DNA from: Asparagopsis taxiformis
Lineage: Eukaryota; Rhodophyta; Florideophyceae; Bonnemaisoniales; Bonnemaisoniaceae
DNA: 64,000 nucleotides
Direction of reading: 5' to 3'
NCBI GenBank assembly: GCA_030407315.1
Contig: JALQPE010002146.1
Span: 34,780-98,779 of the forward strand
Shown: positions 39,106 through 49,753 of the stretch, piece by piece
How the letters are laid out: each line of letters opens with the position of its first letter
Position numbering within the stretch: position 1 is the stretch's first letter
The notes under the pieces: model-generated
Told to the model about the DNA's origin: nothing
Database searches by the model: none
Seen by the model: the letters and a program-made list of their open reading frames with translations, nothing else
Translations under genes and position numbers: made by a program

Positions 39106-41943
39106 ATGGCGAACGATGGCGATACCCTTCCGAGCTGGCTGCGGGCCAGCGTTCCTTCCGGCGAACGCGCTGCGACGCCGCTACGCACTCCGTCTGCCGC
39201 TTCGCGCTTTGCTTCGCCTGCGCCTGCGAGCCCCGAGAGCCCGTTCTATCTTTCCATGGCGCAAGCGTCATCCGCGAGCGCTCCGGTTGGCGCTACAGCG
39301 AGTGCGCATAACACGGACGGCGCTGACGCATCGCCCGGTATCGACGCGACAGTGGACGTGACTGCTGCTCCCGCTTCCGCGTCTGGGAGTCGCACGAACG
39401 TCGGCGTGCCTTTGCGGTCCATTCCTGCTCCTTCGTCTGTTTCTCTTCCTTCTGCTGCGCAACACGTCCCCGCCGTCGCCCCGCGTGCGCGCTACGAAGA
39501 CCCTTCTGCCTTCCGTTTCCTTCCGCGCGCGATGCCGACTTGGACTGAGCTAGGCCGTGTTCAATACTTTCCGCGGCGTTTCCAGTGGGTGCGTATCGCC
39601 GACGTCAACCGCTACGCGGTGCTGCCCGGTCATAAAAACGCGCAGGCCGTGTGGGACGCGCGGCGTGAAGCGGCCCTGTGCGATCTAGCCGTACCCACTA
39701 ATCTTCCATGCGATGCCTATTTCCTCGAGGACGCAGCGGACGAGCGGCTTGTGCGTCATCTGGCGCGGCTCCGAACGATGCGTCGCGACGAATTTGCGCA
39801 TCTTGATCCGTGGGCGGCGGCGCCTAGCGCCGGCTTCTTGTTGGACGGTGGTGTCCCCTGGAACGACATCGAACAAGAAGGAGAAGTCAGTGTACCGTGG
39901 TTCATTGACGCGGAGATGCGTGCCGAAGCGCGCCGCGAGTTACGCACGCGCCGTTCCGCCGGTTACTTCGTCACGTATCGCGACGCGGAGTTTCGCGAGT
40001 TCCCCGAGGATCGCGTCGGCGCTTTCTTTCCGCGCTACGATCCGCGCGACTGGCCGGAGGCGCCAGAGTCTCTTTCCGTTCCCTTGCCTTGTGTCTTCCA
40101 CTATGCGCCGTCCGTTCTCCTTGGCCTTGACGTCCCCGTGGAGACGCGGTCTTATTTCTGGGCCGTTGCCCTTAGCGAGTGGGTCGTCATGGTGGCCTGC
40201 GCGTGGCTCCATGTCGCGTTCGTCGAGCGGCGCATTGTTCGCTTGAGCGACAGACTCGTGGCTGGTATCGAGAGCGTCGGCGCTGCGGCGGTCGTTCGTG
40301 GCGGCACGTATTCGGTTGCGCATTTGGAGAGTCTTTTGACGGAGCATCGCGCATGTCCTTGGGACGAGACGCCGGTCTTCGACGTCGCCCCGGGTGTGGA
40401 CTTCAACGAGGGTGGCCAGTGGTTGCCTTGGAGCGCGGAACGCGGCGTGATAGACTGGGCGCACGGCGCGCTCGGGGTTCATCGTCATACCGAAATTCCG
40501 CACTTGTTGTTGAAGTCGCCACGTAACCCGTCGCGCAGCGCCTTCGCGCATTTGGAAGCGGGTGACGTTGTGACCGTGGATGCCGTCTTGTCGGCCTTAT
40601 CCTCCAACGAGTTGCATGTGATGCGCGCAACTAATTCGCGCGAGTACGCGCAATACCTCGGCATGGCTGCGTTATTGGCCGTCGAGCGCCGGCGTTTCCG
40701 CGACGGGCGCTATTCGTTATTCTCTGAGTCGCCTAGGCCTCCTGTTGACATTACTCAGTTGGACGCAGCGCTACGGGCGGAGTACGTCAAGGTTTATAAC
40801 GAACTGCAGGAGTTGAAGAAGTCCATTCCAAGCCAAGACAACGCTAACGCGTCGGGTGGTGCGAGCGCGAGCGCGGCGGTTGGTAGCGTCGCGGCGTCGA
40901 GCGCGGTCGCGGTTATTGATCCGGCAGAGGCGCCGGCGGCGGTGGACGGCGAAGACGTCGTCGCGTTAGCGGATTCAACGGGTGCGGCCAACTTGCAGGC
41001 ACAAATCTCGTCTGCTGAGCAAAACCGCGACGAGGCGCTTTCGCGTGTGACGTCGGTCGCCCAAGCTCGAGACGAAGCCCTGGGACGGCTTGACGTGGCT
41101 ATCAAAGCCCGCGACGAGGCGATTAAGGCTCGCGACGATGCGAACGAGGCGCGCGACGAGGCCGTGTCATTCTTACGCGAGACTCGCGAGGCGCTGGCTG
41201 CGTCCGAGGCGCGCGAGGCCGCGCTGAAGCGTAAGGTCGACGAAGACGCCGTGCGCATCGAGCGCATGCATAAGGATATCGGCGTAATGCAAGGTCGGGC
41301 GGCGAAACAGGAGAAGGAGGTTGAAGGTGGTCGCGAAGCGTTGGCGGCCCTTCAGTCTCGTTACGATTCCGTCGGTTCAGCGCAGGAGGCCGCGCAGCGT
41401 GCGTTGGCCGAAGTCGAATCGAATTTGGAGGCGGAGAGGGGTCGGTTGGCCGCTCGAATCGCCGCTGTTCGTGACGGGTATCGCGCTCGGGAGAGGGAGA
41501 CTGTCCGTCGGGTTCAGGAAACTATCGAACGCGCTCACCGTATGGGCTCGGCGTTAAATGACGTCGTCAATTTCATGCAGCGTTCTCCTGCGGGTTCTGC
41601 CGATGAAAGGGAGTCGACTGGCGCGACGCAGTCGGAGAGCGGGTTGCGCGCAGATGCGACGCGTGGCGCGACGGGAAGCGTTGGTTCGGGTCGTGGCGGG
41701 GCGCGTCCCATGACGCGTTCGCGTGCAGCGGCGAGTTCCGCGGGTCGCACAAGACGCACGGGTATCCCTCCACTCCGGATCGGCGTACACCACGGGCGCG
41801 TCGTTCGGGTGTTAAATTCCGAGCGGCGACGCGGTCACCAGGCAGATACGGCTTCAAGCCGTGCTCGTTCGCGCGGTGCGGCAGCCAGTTCGTCGAGCCG
41901 CGCTTCGCGTCGAGACGACGACACGCGCGCGCCTTCGTCTTAG
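39106..41943 (+). CDS. Large CpG-rich ORF with long coiled coil, retroelement-associated
   Basis: This 945-residue frame starts at ATG 39,106 (MANDGDTLPSWLRASVPSGE); the upstream extension opens only from TTG. Residues about 1-120 are Ala/Ser/Pro-rich. About 125-560 is a globular region with many Trp and Tyr (FRFLPRAMPTWTELGRVQYF, FPRRFQWVRIADVNRYAVLP). About 600-845 is a regular coiled coil with RDEA-type repeats (KARDEAIKARDDANEARDEA). The tail is Arg/Ser-rich. I do not recognise the family. CpG-rich codon use matches the neighbouring Ty3/gypsy pol (43,863-47,340), which is convergent with it, so it could be a Gag-like or extra ORF of the same or a related element. No zinc knuckle is visible. 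Confidence 0.6.
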   Translation: MANDGDTLPSWLRASVPSGERAATPLRTPSAASRFASPAPASPESPFYLSMAQASSASAPVGATASAHNTDGADASPGIDATVDVTAAPASASGSRTNVGVPLRSIPAPSSVSLPSAAQHVPAVAPRARYEDPSAFRFLPRAMPTWTELGRVQYFPRRFQWVRIADVNRYAVLPGHKNAQAVWDARREAALCDLAVPTNLPCDAYFLEDAADERLVRHLARLRTMRRDEFAHLDPWAAAPSAGFLLDGGVPWNDIEQEGEVSVPWFIDAEMRAEARRELRTRRSAGYFVTYRDAEFREFPEDRVGAFFPRYDPRDWPEAPESLSVPLPCVFHYAPSVLLGLDVPVETRSYFWAVALSEWVVMVACAWLHVAFVERRIVRLSDRLVAGIESVGAAAVVRGGTYSVAHLESLLTEHRACPWDETPVFDVAPGVDFNEGGQWLPWSAERGVIDWAHGALGVHRHTEIPHLLLKSPRNPSRSAFAHLEAGDVVTVDAVLSALSSNELHVMRATNSREYAQYLGMAALLAVERRRFRDGRYSLFSESPRPPVDITQLDAALRAEYVKVYNELQELKKSIPSQDNANASGGASASAAVGSVAASSAVAVIDPAEAPAAVDGEDVVALADSTGAANLQAQISSAEQNRDEALSRVTSVAQARDEALGRLDVAIKARDEAIKARDDANEARDEAVSFLRETREALAASEAREAALKRKVDEDAVRIERMHKDIGVMQGRAAKQEKEVEGGREALAALQSRYDSVGSAQEAAQRALAEVESNLEAERGRLAARIAAVRDGYRARERETVRRVQETIERAHRMGSALNDVVNFMQRSPAGSADERESTGATQSESGLRADATRGATGSVGSGRGGARPMTRSRAAASSAGRTRRTGIPPLRIGVHHGRVVRVLNSERRRGHQADTASSRARSRGAAASSSSRASRRDDDTRAPSS

Positions 41944-43862
41944 TTACCACTTCGTTCCTCTTCCTCGCATCGCATCTTCTCTTCGAAATAAACTCTCCTT
42001 GCTTGTATCTCCACCTAGCGCTTCGTAATGCGGGGTTCCTCCCGTCCGACGCGCTTGCGGCCGTGGAACGCCAAGGTTCCTGCAGCTTTCGCGTGAGCGA
42101 CAGCGCAACGCGGGTTCCGTCAAATGCATGAGCCGGTGTTTCCGCGAAGGGGCGCGCGTGTCGTTGCTTGAAACCGTATTTGCCCGCTGCCCACGTCGGC
42201 GTTCGGAGGGCACGCGGCCGGCGGCGTCCAGTCGTGCGCGCGGGGGAAAAGGAGGGGTAGAAGAAGGGAGTCTGGACGGGTAGCGCGTCGGTGCGAGTTC
42301 GTCGTAGCGATTTCGTTTCGTCGGTTCGTCACGCGCAATTCTCGACGTCGCTGGTTACTTTTCGCATGCGTATTCGTTGTTCGCTTCCGCTTCGCGTCGT
42401 CAATTCGTGCCGCCTTACGCATCCGTCGTTCGCGTCGCTGGTTCGTTCGCTTCTTCGCATCCGTCGTTCGCGTCGCCTACTACCGTCGTTCGCCGTTTGC
42501 TACCCTGTCTATTGTCCCGTGACTAAAGCGGACGGCCGAATGGTACCTAGGGGGCTCGGGTGGGGGTCACATTCTTCCCTTCTTGGAGCGAGCCTCATTC
42601 TCCACGCTTGGGGTTGAGGGGGAACCATGCACGTGGGCACCACTATATTCTCGGTAGGGGGCTGCGTGCGTTCAGGGGTCTGCGTCCTTCCACCAGCTTC
42701 GAGCGCCTCGCTGGAGTTCGCGTATGTTGTCGTCCAATCAGGTGACGGTAGTAGGGGACAGTTCGTCACGGTGCGGGGGCCAGCTTGACGGCGGCGCGAT
42801 TTGGGTGCCCCTTTTGTCGCATTTTTCCAATGGGACAATTCGAGTGGGACGGTAGAATTGCTAAATAGCCGGGCCAGCTCGCACGCCAGCGCCAGTGTCG
42901 CTCCCCTTTTTTCGCGCGAAAACGCATCGCGTGGTCCCGCGCCTGTCGCGACCTCTGGAGTAGGTCGGGTGTTAGTCGAGGTCCAACTCGCAACGAATCC
43001 AGAGATACGCGTCCGTTCGTGCTCGCGGCGGTTCTAACGAGTGTAGTGGCTCAGTGGCCGTGTGGCGGTAGGCGGGAACTGGTCGTCAGGCGTTACGTGG
43101 CGTAAACGGCGGATAGTCGCGTGGCGAACGAAAGGCGACCGAAATGCAAGCGACGGATATTGCGTGGCGCCTGTTTAACGAGATTAACGCAACGTCCGTC
43201 ATGGGCTTCTCGCGCTCATCGCACTTCTTAACAGGCAACGTCTCGAGCGTCAGCGAGGGGGTTCAATATTTTCGCGGTGGTGGCGTCCCGCGCGACGCGT
43301 GTCGATGCCGGACCGACCAGCGTCTATGAGGGCCCCTTCGTGTGTTGCCAAGCGTCGAGATTCAGGTCGTTTAGTCCGGGGCGGCGCGCCTTTGCGCGGG
43401 TGGTCGGCGCGGATAATAACGCGGCGGGCAAACGTCGAATCGTGTCCAACCTGTCAGGCGCACACGTACGCGGCTCGCGAGCGGCGTCGCTTCATTGCGC
43501 GCGGCAGTAGTTCCAGGTCATTCAGCGATAGAATGTCGAGTGCGCGCGGAATGGCGAACGACGAAGCGTTGGCGCGAACGGCGATTGCGTGACGTACGCC
43601 GAAGCGGTTACAAGGCGTTCGAGGAAGCGTTCGCGCGTTGTGCGGCGAAGCGGTTGCGTGGCGCTGCGACGCTTGGCGGTAGTAATTCGTATCTCCTCCC
43701 GGTCCCTGCTGCCGATTGTAGTTTGGCGTGGTGCAAGGCGGGCAGCTGGGTTTGCGTTTTGGATGCTTACCACTGCCAGGTAATCATCTAGCGCTCGCGC
43801 AGCTTCTTCATCGACGTGAACGCACGTGGATGGCAACCCCACCGCCCGCAACGCTTCGTGCA
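41944..43862. other. CpG-rich non-coding spacer between convergent ORFs
   Basis: About 1.9 kb of CpG-rich DNA lies between the 945-codon ORF and the 3' end of the pol gene. Many short open frames exist on both strands, as expected from base composition, and none shows protein character. It could contain a terminal repeat of the retroelement, but I could not find its partner by eye. Confidence 0.4.
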
Positions 43863-46800
43863 TTAATTGCGTTGCGCCCGGGGCGTCGCTTGTCGGCTTG
43901 CAATACGCGCGCTGGTGCGGGTAGGCGTCGTTTTTCGCGGCGCGCCATCGGGCGCCTCCCTCGGGGCTGAGCGCTTCATTGAGCGACTTCGGTGGTTACG
44001 CAGCGCCGCAGGGCCGTCGGCAGTAGCGCGCGCAGCGGTTTTAGAGGCGGGCCGTCCTTGCTCGCGGCGAAAACGGGCGACGATAGGCGCGGGCAGGGAC
44101 GCTTCGGGCTCCCACGTATCGTCGCGCGGCGAATATCCTTTCCACCTTACGCGGAAGACGGACGCGCCAGCGTCGTCGATGCCTTCGGCCGTTAGTTTAT
44201 CAATCATAAATTCGCGCGCCCCGTACTCTGACTCCGGGTTGACCTTGCGTGTATCATCGAGGTCGCGTTCGTCCCGCCGTGTCGCGTCATCGGCGTTCTC
44301 CGCGTCGTTGGTATCTCCCTCGCCGCCGGGCGAGTCAGGCGCGCTTGTCGCATCACGCGGCGCAAAGCGGATACGATCGGAGCTAACGAGTTCGGGTACG
44401 CCGTCTATTACGATTTCGTAAGTATGGCCGTGACAACCTATTACGGGGAAAGGGCCAGAGACGGGGTAATCCAGCTTCGATGCGCGCGTCTCTTCACTTC
44501 GCTGCGCTTGCGTCGTCGCTCCCGCGCGGGTATCCAAGTACACTTGGTCACCCACCTTAATATCCTTATTCACCGCGCGTACACTGCGGTCGAAGTCCCG
44601 TTTATATCGCGCTTGCGCCTTCTTCAACGCGCTCGCCGCGCGCGCGTAGGCGTCTGATAGCCGCGCTAGAAATTCCATACGAAGGAATGGCGTACTGCGA
44701 ATCGTGTCCACCTGTTCCGTACCCAGCGACACAGGGTAGCGCGTGAGCGTAAGCTCGAACGGCGACGTATTCGTCGAGCGGTGTATCGCACGATTGTAAG
44801 CGTACGCTAGCGCATCCAAATGCTCATCCCAGTCCTTTCGCTCTTCGTCGACGTAATGGCGCAGCGTCGCGACGATGGTACGATTCATTCGCTCGACTTG
44901 CCCGTTCGATTGCGGATGATACGTCGTCGTGAATATGTTTCGCGTCCCCATGAGGGCGCACGTTTCCTGAAATAACTTCGAGCGAAACTGCGGTCCGTTG
45001 TCAGAAAGCAGCGTGCGCGGCGGTCCGTATACAAAGACCCAGTCTCTGCAGAAGGCCTTCGCGACGGCGAGCGCAGATACGCGTCCAAGCGCGATGAGTC
45101 GGCAGAGTTTGCTATAGCGGTCTGCGATTACGAGTACGAAGCGGCGTTGGCGCGGAGTCTCCGGCAGCGGACCAAGGATATCGATAGCGACGTCTTCGAG
45201 CGGGCGCGTCGCGGGGAATAGCTTCAGGGCGTTCGTATGGCGATATTGTGTAACGCGGTTACGTGCGCACGCGTCGCACTGTCTCACGGTAGTGTAGACG
45301 TCTACGCTCATCATCGGCCAGTAGTACGCGCGTCGAATTGCGTCATACATGCATCGCGCGCCCGGATGGCCTGCGGTTACCGCGTAATGGTTAGCTCGCA
45401 AAATGCGCCCCTTGATCGCTTCGGGCACGACTATCTGCGTGGCGCCGTCGAGCGGCGCGGTCCTCATAAGTATCCCATCGGGGGACAGGTGGAAGCGCGT
45501 CTGCGGCTCGGTTTCGACGTCGCGCTTCGCATTCTGGCAGAACTCGTCCGTAGCCTGCTCGCGTATCCACTCGTCAGCGGATACGGGTGGTTCGATACAT
45601 GCTCGAGATGTCAGCAGACAATCCAGGCTAGGATAATATTCGGCGTAGTCGCATAGTAGCGCGGCGTCGGCTCGAACGTAAGCGTCCGCGTGCGGTTCAA
45701 CGATATTCGCGGCGTCGAAGCAGGGTATCTCGTCCGGTATTTCCGTCTCGTCGCCGCTTCGCGTGGCCATTCGCGAGAGCGCGTCGGCGATAACATGGCG
45801 TTTACCCTTTTTATACTCGACGTCGAACTCGAACTCGGCGAGTCGCAATCGCCAGCGCGCGAGTCGTCCTTCCGCGGAGGTCATATTTAGAATCCAGCGC
45901 AGCGAATTATGGTCCGTGCGAACCGTGAACTTCCGTCCTTCTAGATATGCGCGTAATAGTAACACAGCCCATACCACCGCGAGGCATTCGCGCTCCGTCG
46001 TCGAATAATTTCGCTCCGCGTCGTTAAGCGTGCGCGACCAGTATCCGACTGGGTGTAATGTGTCTTCATCCGCGTCTAGCTGTAATAATGCGCATCCGAT
46101 TTGTCCTTGCGACGCGTCGGTATCGAGCACGTATGGGTGTCCCTCGCGCGGTAGACGAAGAATAGGCGGAGATAGCATCGCTCGCCGCAGTGATTCGAAC
46201 GCGCGCGTTTGCTCCGGCGTCGGCGCGGGTAAGCTGTCTCCTTGGTCCTTCTTTAACAACTGCGTAAGCGGCGCTGCGACGAACGCGAATTTTTCGACGA
46301 ATCGGCGGTATAAGTTGCAAGTTCCCAAAAAGCTGCGCAGCTGCGTTTTCGTCGTCGGATACGTCGCATCGCGCAGTGCGTCGCATTTCGTCGTCGGCAC
46401 GGATAGCTTTCCAGGCGAAATAGTATGTCCCAGATAGTCCACCGTGCGCTTGAAGAACTCGGTCTTCGCGAATTTAAGCGAAACGCCAGCGCGTCCGAGG
46501 ATTCCCAGTATCTCGTCGACGTGATGCACGTGCGCGTTTACGTCGGCGGAGAAGATGATTACGTCATCCAGGTAGACAAGGCAATGCTGCCATTTCACGT
46601 TCGCGAGCAAGATATCGAGCGCGCGCTGGAACGTCGCGGGCGCGTTAGACAGTCCGAAGGGCATGCGGCGGAAGCGATACGTACCAACATGCGACGTAAA
46701 CGTAGTCTTATCGCGGTCGGCGTGCGCTACCGGGATTTGCCAGTATCCCGAGTTGCAGTCTAGCGTAGTGAAAACCGTCGCGTTACCAAGCGAATCGACG

Positions 46801-47340
46801 CAGTCGTCCATGCGCGGAATCGGATACGCGTCCTTCACGGTAGCGGCGTTTAAGCGGCGATAGTCGATGCAGAAGCGGGAAGTCCCGTCCTTCTTGGGTA
46901 CGACTACGACCGGGCTCGCCCATTCCGATGTAGCAGGTTCGATCACTCCGGCGCGGAGCATCTTGTCCACTTGCGTACGGATAATTTCGCGCGACGCGTG
47001 TCCGGCGCGGTACGGCGGTTGGTTGACGGGGGTCGCCCCGGAACCAGTTCGATGCGGTGCTCTGTCGCGTGGATGGCTCCGAGCGTGCCATTCCACATGC
47101 GCTCATGCTTTCGCAGCATCTCGATAATTCGCGCGTGTAGGTCGTCGTCTACTCGCTCATCGCGTAGTGTCGCGCGTAAGAGGTCTTCCCAATGCGGCGT
47201 CGCGTTCGCAATTCCGTCGGCTTCGCGCAGGTCCGGCGGGTTCGTCGCGTTGCATGGCGTCGCATCGTCGGGCGGTCGGTCTTGTGGTGTCGGCGCCTCT
47301 TGTGCAACTTGTAGGCAACCTACGGGGTTGGGCACCCGTC
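43863..47340 (-). pseudogene. Ty3/gypsy (chromovirus-type) pol, 5'-truncated and frameshifted
   Basis: This is a retrotransposon polyprotein on the minus strand. The main frame (43,863 to about 47,035) holds reverse transcriptase (WASPVVVVPKKDGTSRFCID, YRRLN, FRRMPFGLSNAPATFQRALD, catalytic YLDDVIIF), RNase H (YVLDTDASQGQIGCALLQLD, TERECLAVVWAV, RTDHNSLRWIL), the integrase zinc region (HPGARCMYDAIRRAYYWP, CDACAR), the integrase core (VLVIADRYSKL, LLSDNGPQFRSKLF, YHPQSNGQVERMNRT) and a C-terminal chromodomain (FRVRWKGYSPRDDTWEPEA). The frame changes near 47,035, between a run of five G and a run of four C; upstream homology (MWNGTLGAIHATEHRIELVP) continues in another frame to about 47,330. Protease and Gag are missing and the sequence runs into a minisatellite, so this copy looks dead. 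Confidence 0.92.
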
Positions 47341-47420
47341 TGTGTTTTCGGAAGTGGACGCGGACGTCCAGTCTCTCTAGTACGGGTCCTAGTCGGCCCC
47401 GAGATTTACTAGAACAAATG

Positions 47421-47468
47421 AACGTCCGCGTCCAAAAAAAAATAAAAATTTTTTGGATGCGGACGTCC
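47421..47468. repeat. Hairpin with poly-A/T loop at the minisatellite edge
   Basis: AACGTCCGCGTCC, an A/T-rich centre and GGATGCGGACGTCC form an inverted repeat with one mismatch in the stem. A related GCGGACGTCC word also occurs near 47,370. The hairpin sits exactly where the pol sequence gives way to the 43-bp tandem array. Confidence 0.6.
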
Positions 47469-47985
47469 ACTTTCTCTAGTACATATGGCGGAATACTAGG
47501 GCCCGACATCCACTTTCTCTAGTACATATGGCGGAATACTAGGGCCCGACATCCACTTTCTCTAGTACATATGGCGGAATACTAGGACCCGACATCCACT
47601 TTCTCTAGTACATATGGCGGAATACTAGGACCCGACATCCACTTTCTCTAGTACATATGGCGGAATACTAGGACCCGACATCCACTTTCTCTAGTACATA
47701 TGGCGGAATACTAGGACCCGACATCCACTTTCTCTAGTACATATGGCGGAATACTAGGACCCGACATCCACTTTCTCTAGTACATATGGCGGAATACTAG
47801 GACCCGACATCCACTTTCTCTAGTACATATGGCGGAATACTAGGACCCGACATCCACTTTCTCTAGTACGTTTGGCGGAATACTAGGGCCCGACATCCAC
47901 TTTCTCTAGTACGTTTGGCGGAATACTAGGACCCGACATCCACTTTCTCTAGTACATATGGCGGAATACTAGGACCCGACATCCA
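47467..47985. repeat. 43-bp minisatellite, about 12 copies
   Basis: The repeat unit contains CCACTTTCTCTAGTACATAT then GGCGGAATACTAGGACCCGACAT; its period is 43 bp (for example AGTACAT at 47,521 and 47,564). Copies differ only at a few positions: GGGCCC versus GGACCC, and CATATGG versus CGTTTGG. The two CGTTTGG copies are adjacent, which suggests recent spread by unequal exchange. A degenerate unit lies at about 47,365-47,400. Confidence 0.9.
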
Positions 47986-48109
47986 GTATACAATATATCA
48001 GCGAAAACCGGGAGGGAAGAAATTACAGCGGATGGTAAATTCAGGGCCCATATCGGACCGTATTTTATTCTCTCATTTAGGAAACTGCTCGTATACAATA
48101 CGTCTCTCT

Positions 48110-48295
48110 AGAATAGGGAATACATATCTGGTCAGAATAGGAAATAAATACCCGGTTAGAATAGGAAATACGTATCCAGCCAGAATACGGAATATGTATC
48201 CTGCCAGAATACGAAATACGTATCCAGCCAGAATACGGAATATGTATCCAGCCAAAATACGAAATACGTATCCAGCCAGAATACAAAATACCTGT
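48110..48295. repeat. 24-bp tandem repeat, about 7-8 copies
   Basis: The unit CCAGAATACGGAATATGTAT CCAG (24 bp) alternates with a variant carrying CGAAATACGTATC. Because 24 is divisible by three, the repeat reads on the plus strand as an eight-residue motif (NTYPARIR, NMYPARIR) within an ATG-started frame from 48,032. I see no other sign that this frame is a gene. Confidence 0.8.
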
Positions 48296-48639
48296 CAGCA
48301 TATCGTCGATCACCCATCTCCCTCACTATCGCGTTCTCCCTACCATCCGAACGCCATGCACCACCATCCGCACATACTGCAAGAACCCTCACGACCTAGA
48401 TTACAAAAAATACGCTCCTTCCCAATACCATCCCCGCTTTCCTCGACACCACCCCAGCCCATTAAATCATCAAGACATCAAACACGAACATGGTCAGCAA
48501 AATCTTACACCACTTGAAACGCACTCTCACTTCTATCGTATGCCCCAAAATATACACATACCAGAAACACCTCACAGCTTCATTCCCCATCTTCCTACAT
48601 CCCTTCTTCACTCTCCTTCAGTCCTGCCGTTCCTGCTTC

Positions 48640-49080
48640 ACCACTCCTGCATCACATACACAACATCAGAATCAACCACAACAGTCAGACTCAAAAGCAA
48701 CGCTTACCACGACAGATATCCTAGAAACTCCCTTACTTACCTCTCCGAGAGGATGACTGAATCATCCATCCTACACAAAATACAAACCATGATCCAAAAA
48801 CCTTGCAATGAATAATCAAAGTCAGCAGTCCATATCTTCGCAAAACAAGTCTTGGTGCTCAGTAAAACTTACCTTCTGTCATCAACATTCCTGCATCATC
48901 TACACAACATCGGAATCAACCACAACAGTCAGACTCAAAATCAACCTTCCCTCACAGCATACTTTCAAAACTTCACGTACCTCTCTTCCATCCTCCGCTC
49001 AATACACACCATCAGTCAACAGGCTTCCCATGAAAAATATCGCATCAACGGAAATAGTCAGACTCAAAACCCACGCTTCC
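48640..49080. repeat. Degenerate direct repeats
   Basis: The block TCCTGCATCA...ACACAACATC, GGAATCAACCACAACAGTCA, GACTCAAAA occurs near 48,646 and 48,890. A third partial copy (AGTCAGACTCAAAACCCACG) is near 49,058. Spacing is about 240 and 170 bp. Confidence 0.55.
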
Positions 49081-49118
49081 CTCAACGCATACCCTCGAGG
49101 GTAGAGGATGGAACGAAG

Positions 49119-49156
49119 GTACGTGCGCGAATCTTGATCAAGATTCGCGCACGTAC
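49119..49156. repeat. Perfect 38-bp palindrome
   Basis: GTACGTGCGCGAATCTTGA is followed directly by its exact reverse complement without a loop. A CCCTCGAGGG palindrome lies 18 bases before it. A perfect 38-bp palindrome by chance in 64 kb is extremely unlikely; possible roles are a transposon junction, a protein-binding site or a replication-associated cruciform. Confidence 0.95.
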
Positions 49157-49753
49157 AAAGCAAAGTCGGTCAAAGAAGATCAGTCGGTGATGAGGGCGGA
49201 GTGGAGCCTGCGGCGTCGACCGGACAGCTTTCTGCGTCCGCTTAAGTCTTGCTGTGCATACTCGAAATCATCGCCGGCAGTGAGATTGAGTATGGCCCAA
49301 GCCATGGTCTCTGATTCCCCGAACAAAGAGATCCGGATCGAGAACAACGAATATAAACATATAATCATATATATGAGAATCCATTTGCTTTCCTTACATG
49401 ATCTGTGGCATATCCGCTGTAAAGCACATTCAGATTCCACGAAGTTTGGAAATAAAAAAGTTTATTATTACAAATGAATTAATTGAAAATTCATCTCCCA
49501 GGGCAGTCGTTCGTCCTTCCATGCACACGTTGCCAGCACGCAATGTGATGTAACAGTTGGAAATGATTGAACTCTCGGTTAAATTCCACCGTTGGGATGT
49601 CAGCTGGAGTGAGCACAAAACTACTACCCAAAAAACTACGAACACGTTACATTCCAAGTCTCGAAAGCACCACAAAAATAAAATTGGTCGCATCTGGACG
49701 GCACAGTCTCCCCTGTTCAGCTCGCAATCCTCCCTTTTGCGTCAAAACTCGAC

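Larger units (their letters stand above)
48000..49753. other. Repeat-rich stretch without a clear gene
   Basis: It contains the 24-bp repeat, a degenerate long tandem duplication (about 48,640-49,080), the 38-bp palindrome and the presumed promoter of the large ORF at 49,754. No conserved protein is seen. Confidence 0.4.

Noticed and set aside
41944..43862. Several 60-115 codon frames on both strands
   Set aside because: They arise from the high-CpG, stop-poor composition, overlap each other in several frames and show no protein character.
47467..47985. CRISPR-like array (regular 43-bp spacing)
   Set aside because: There are no unique spacers between repeats; it is a pure minisatellite in a eukaryotic genome. 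The same applies to the 105-bp array at 59,818.
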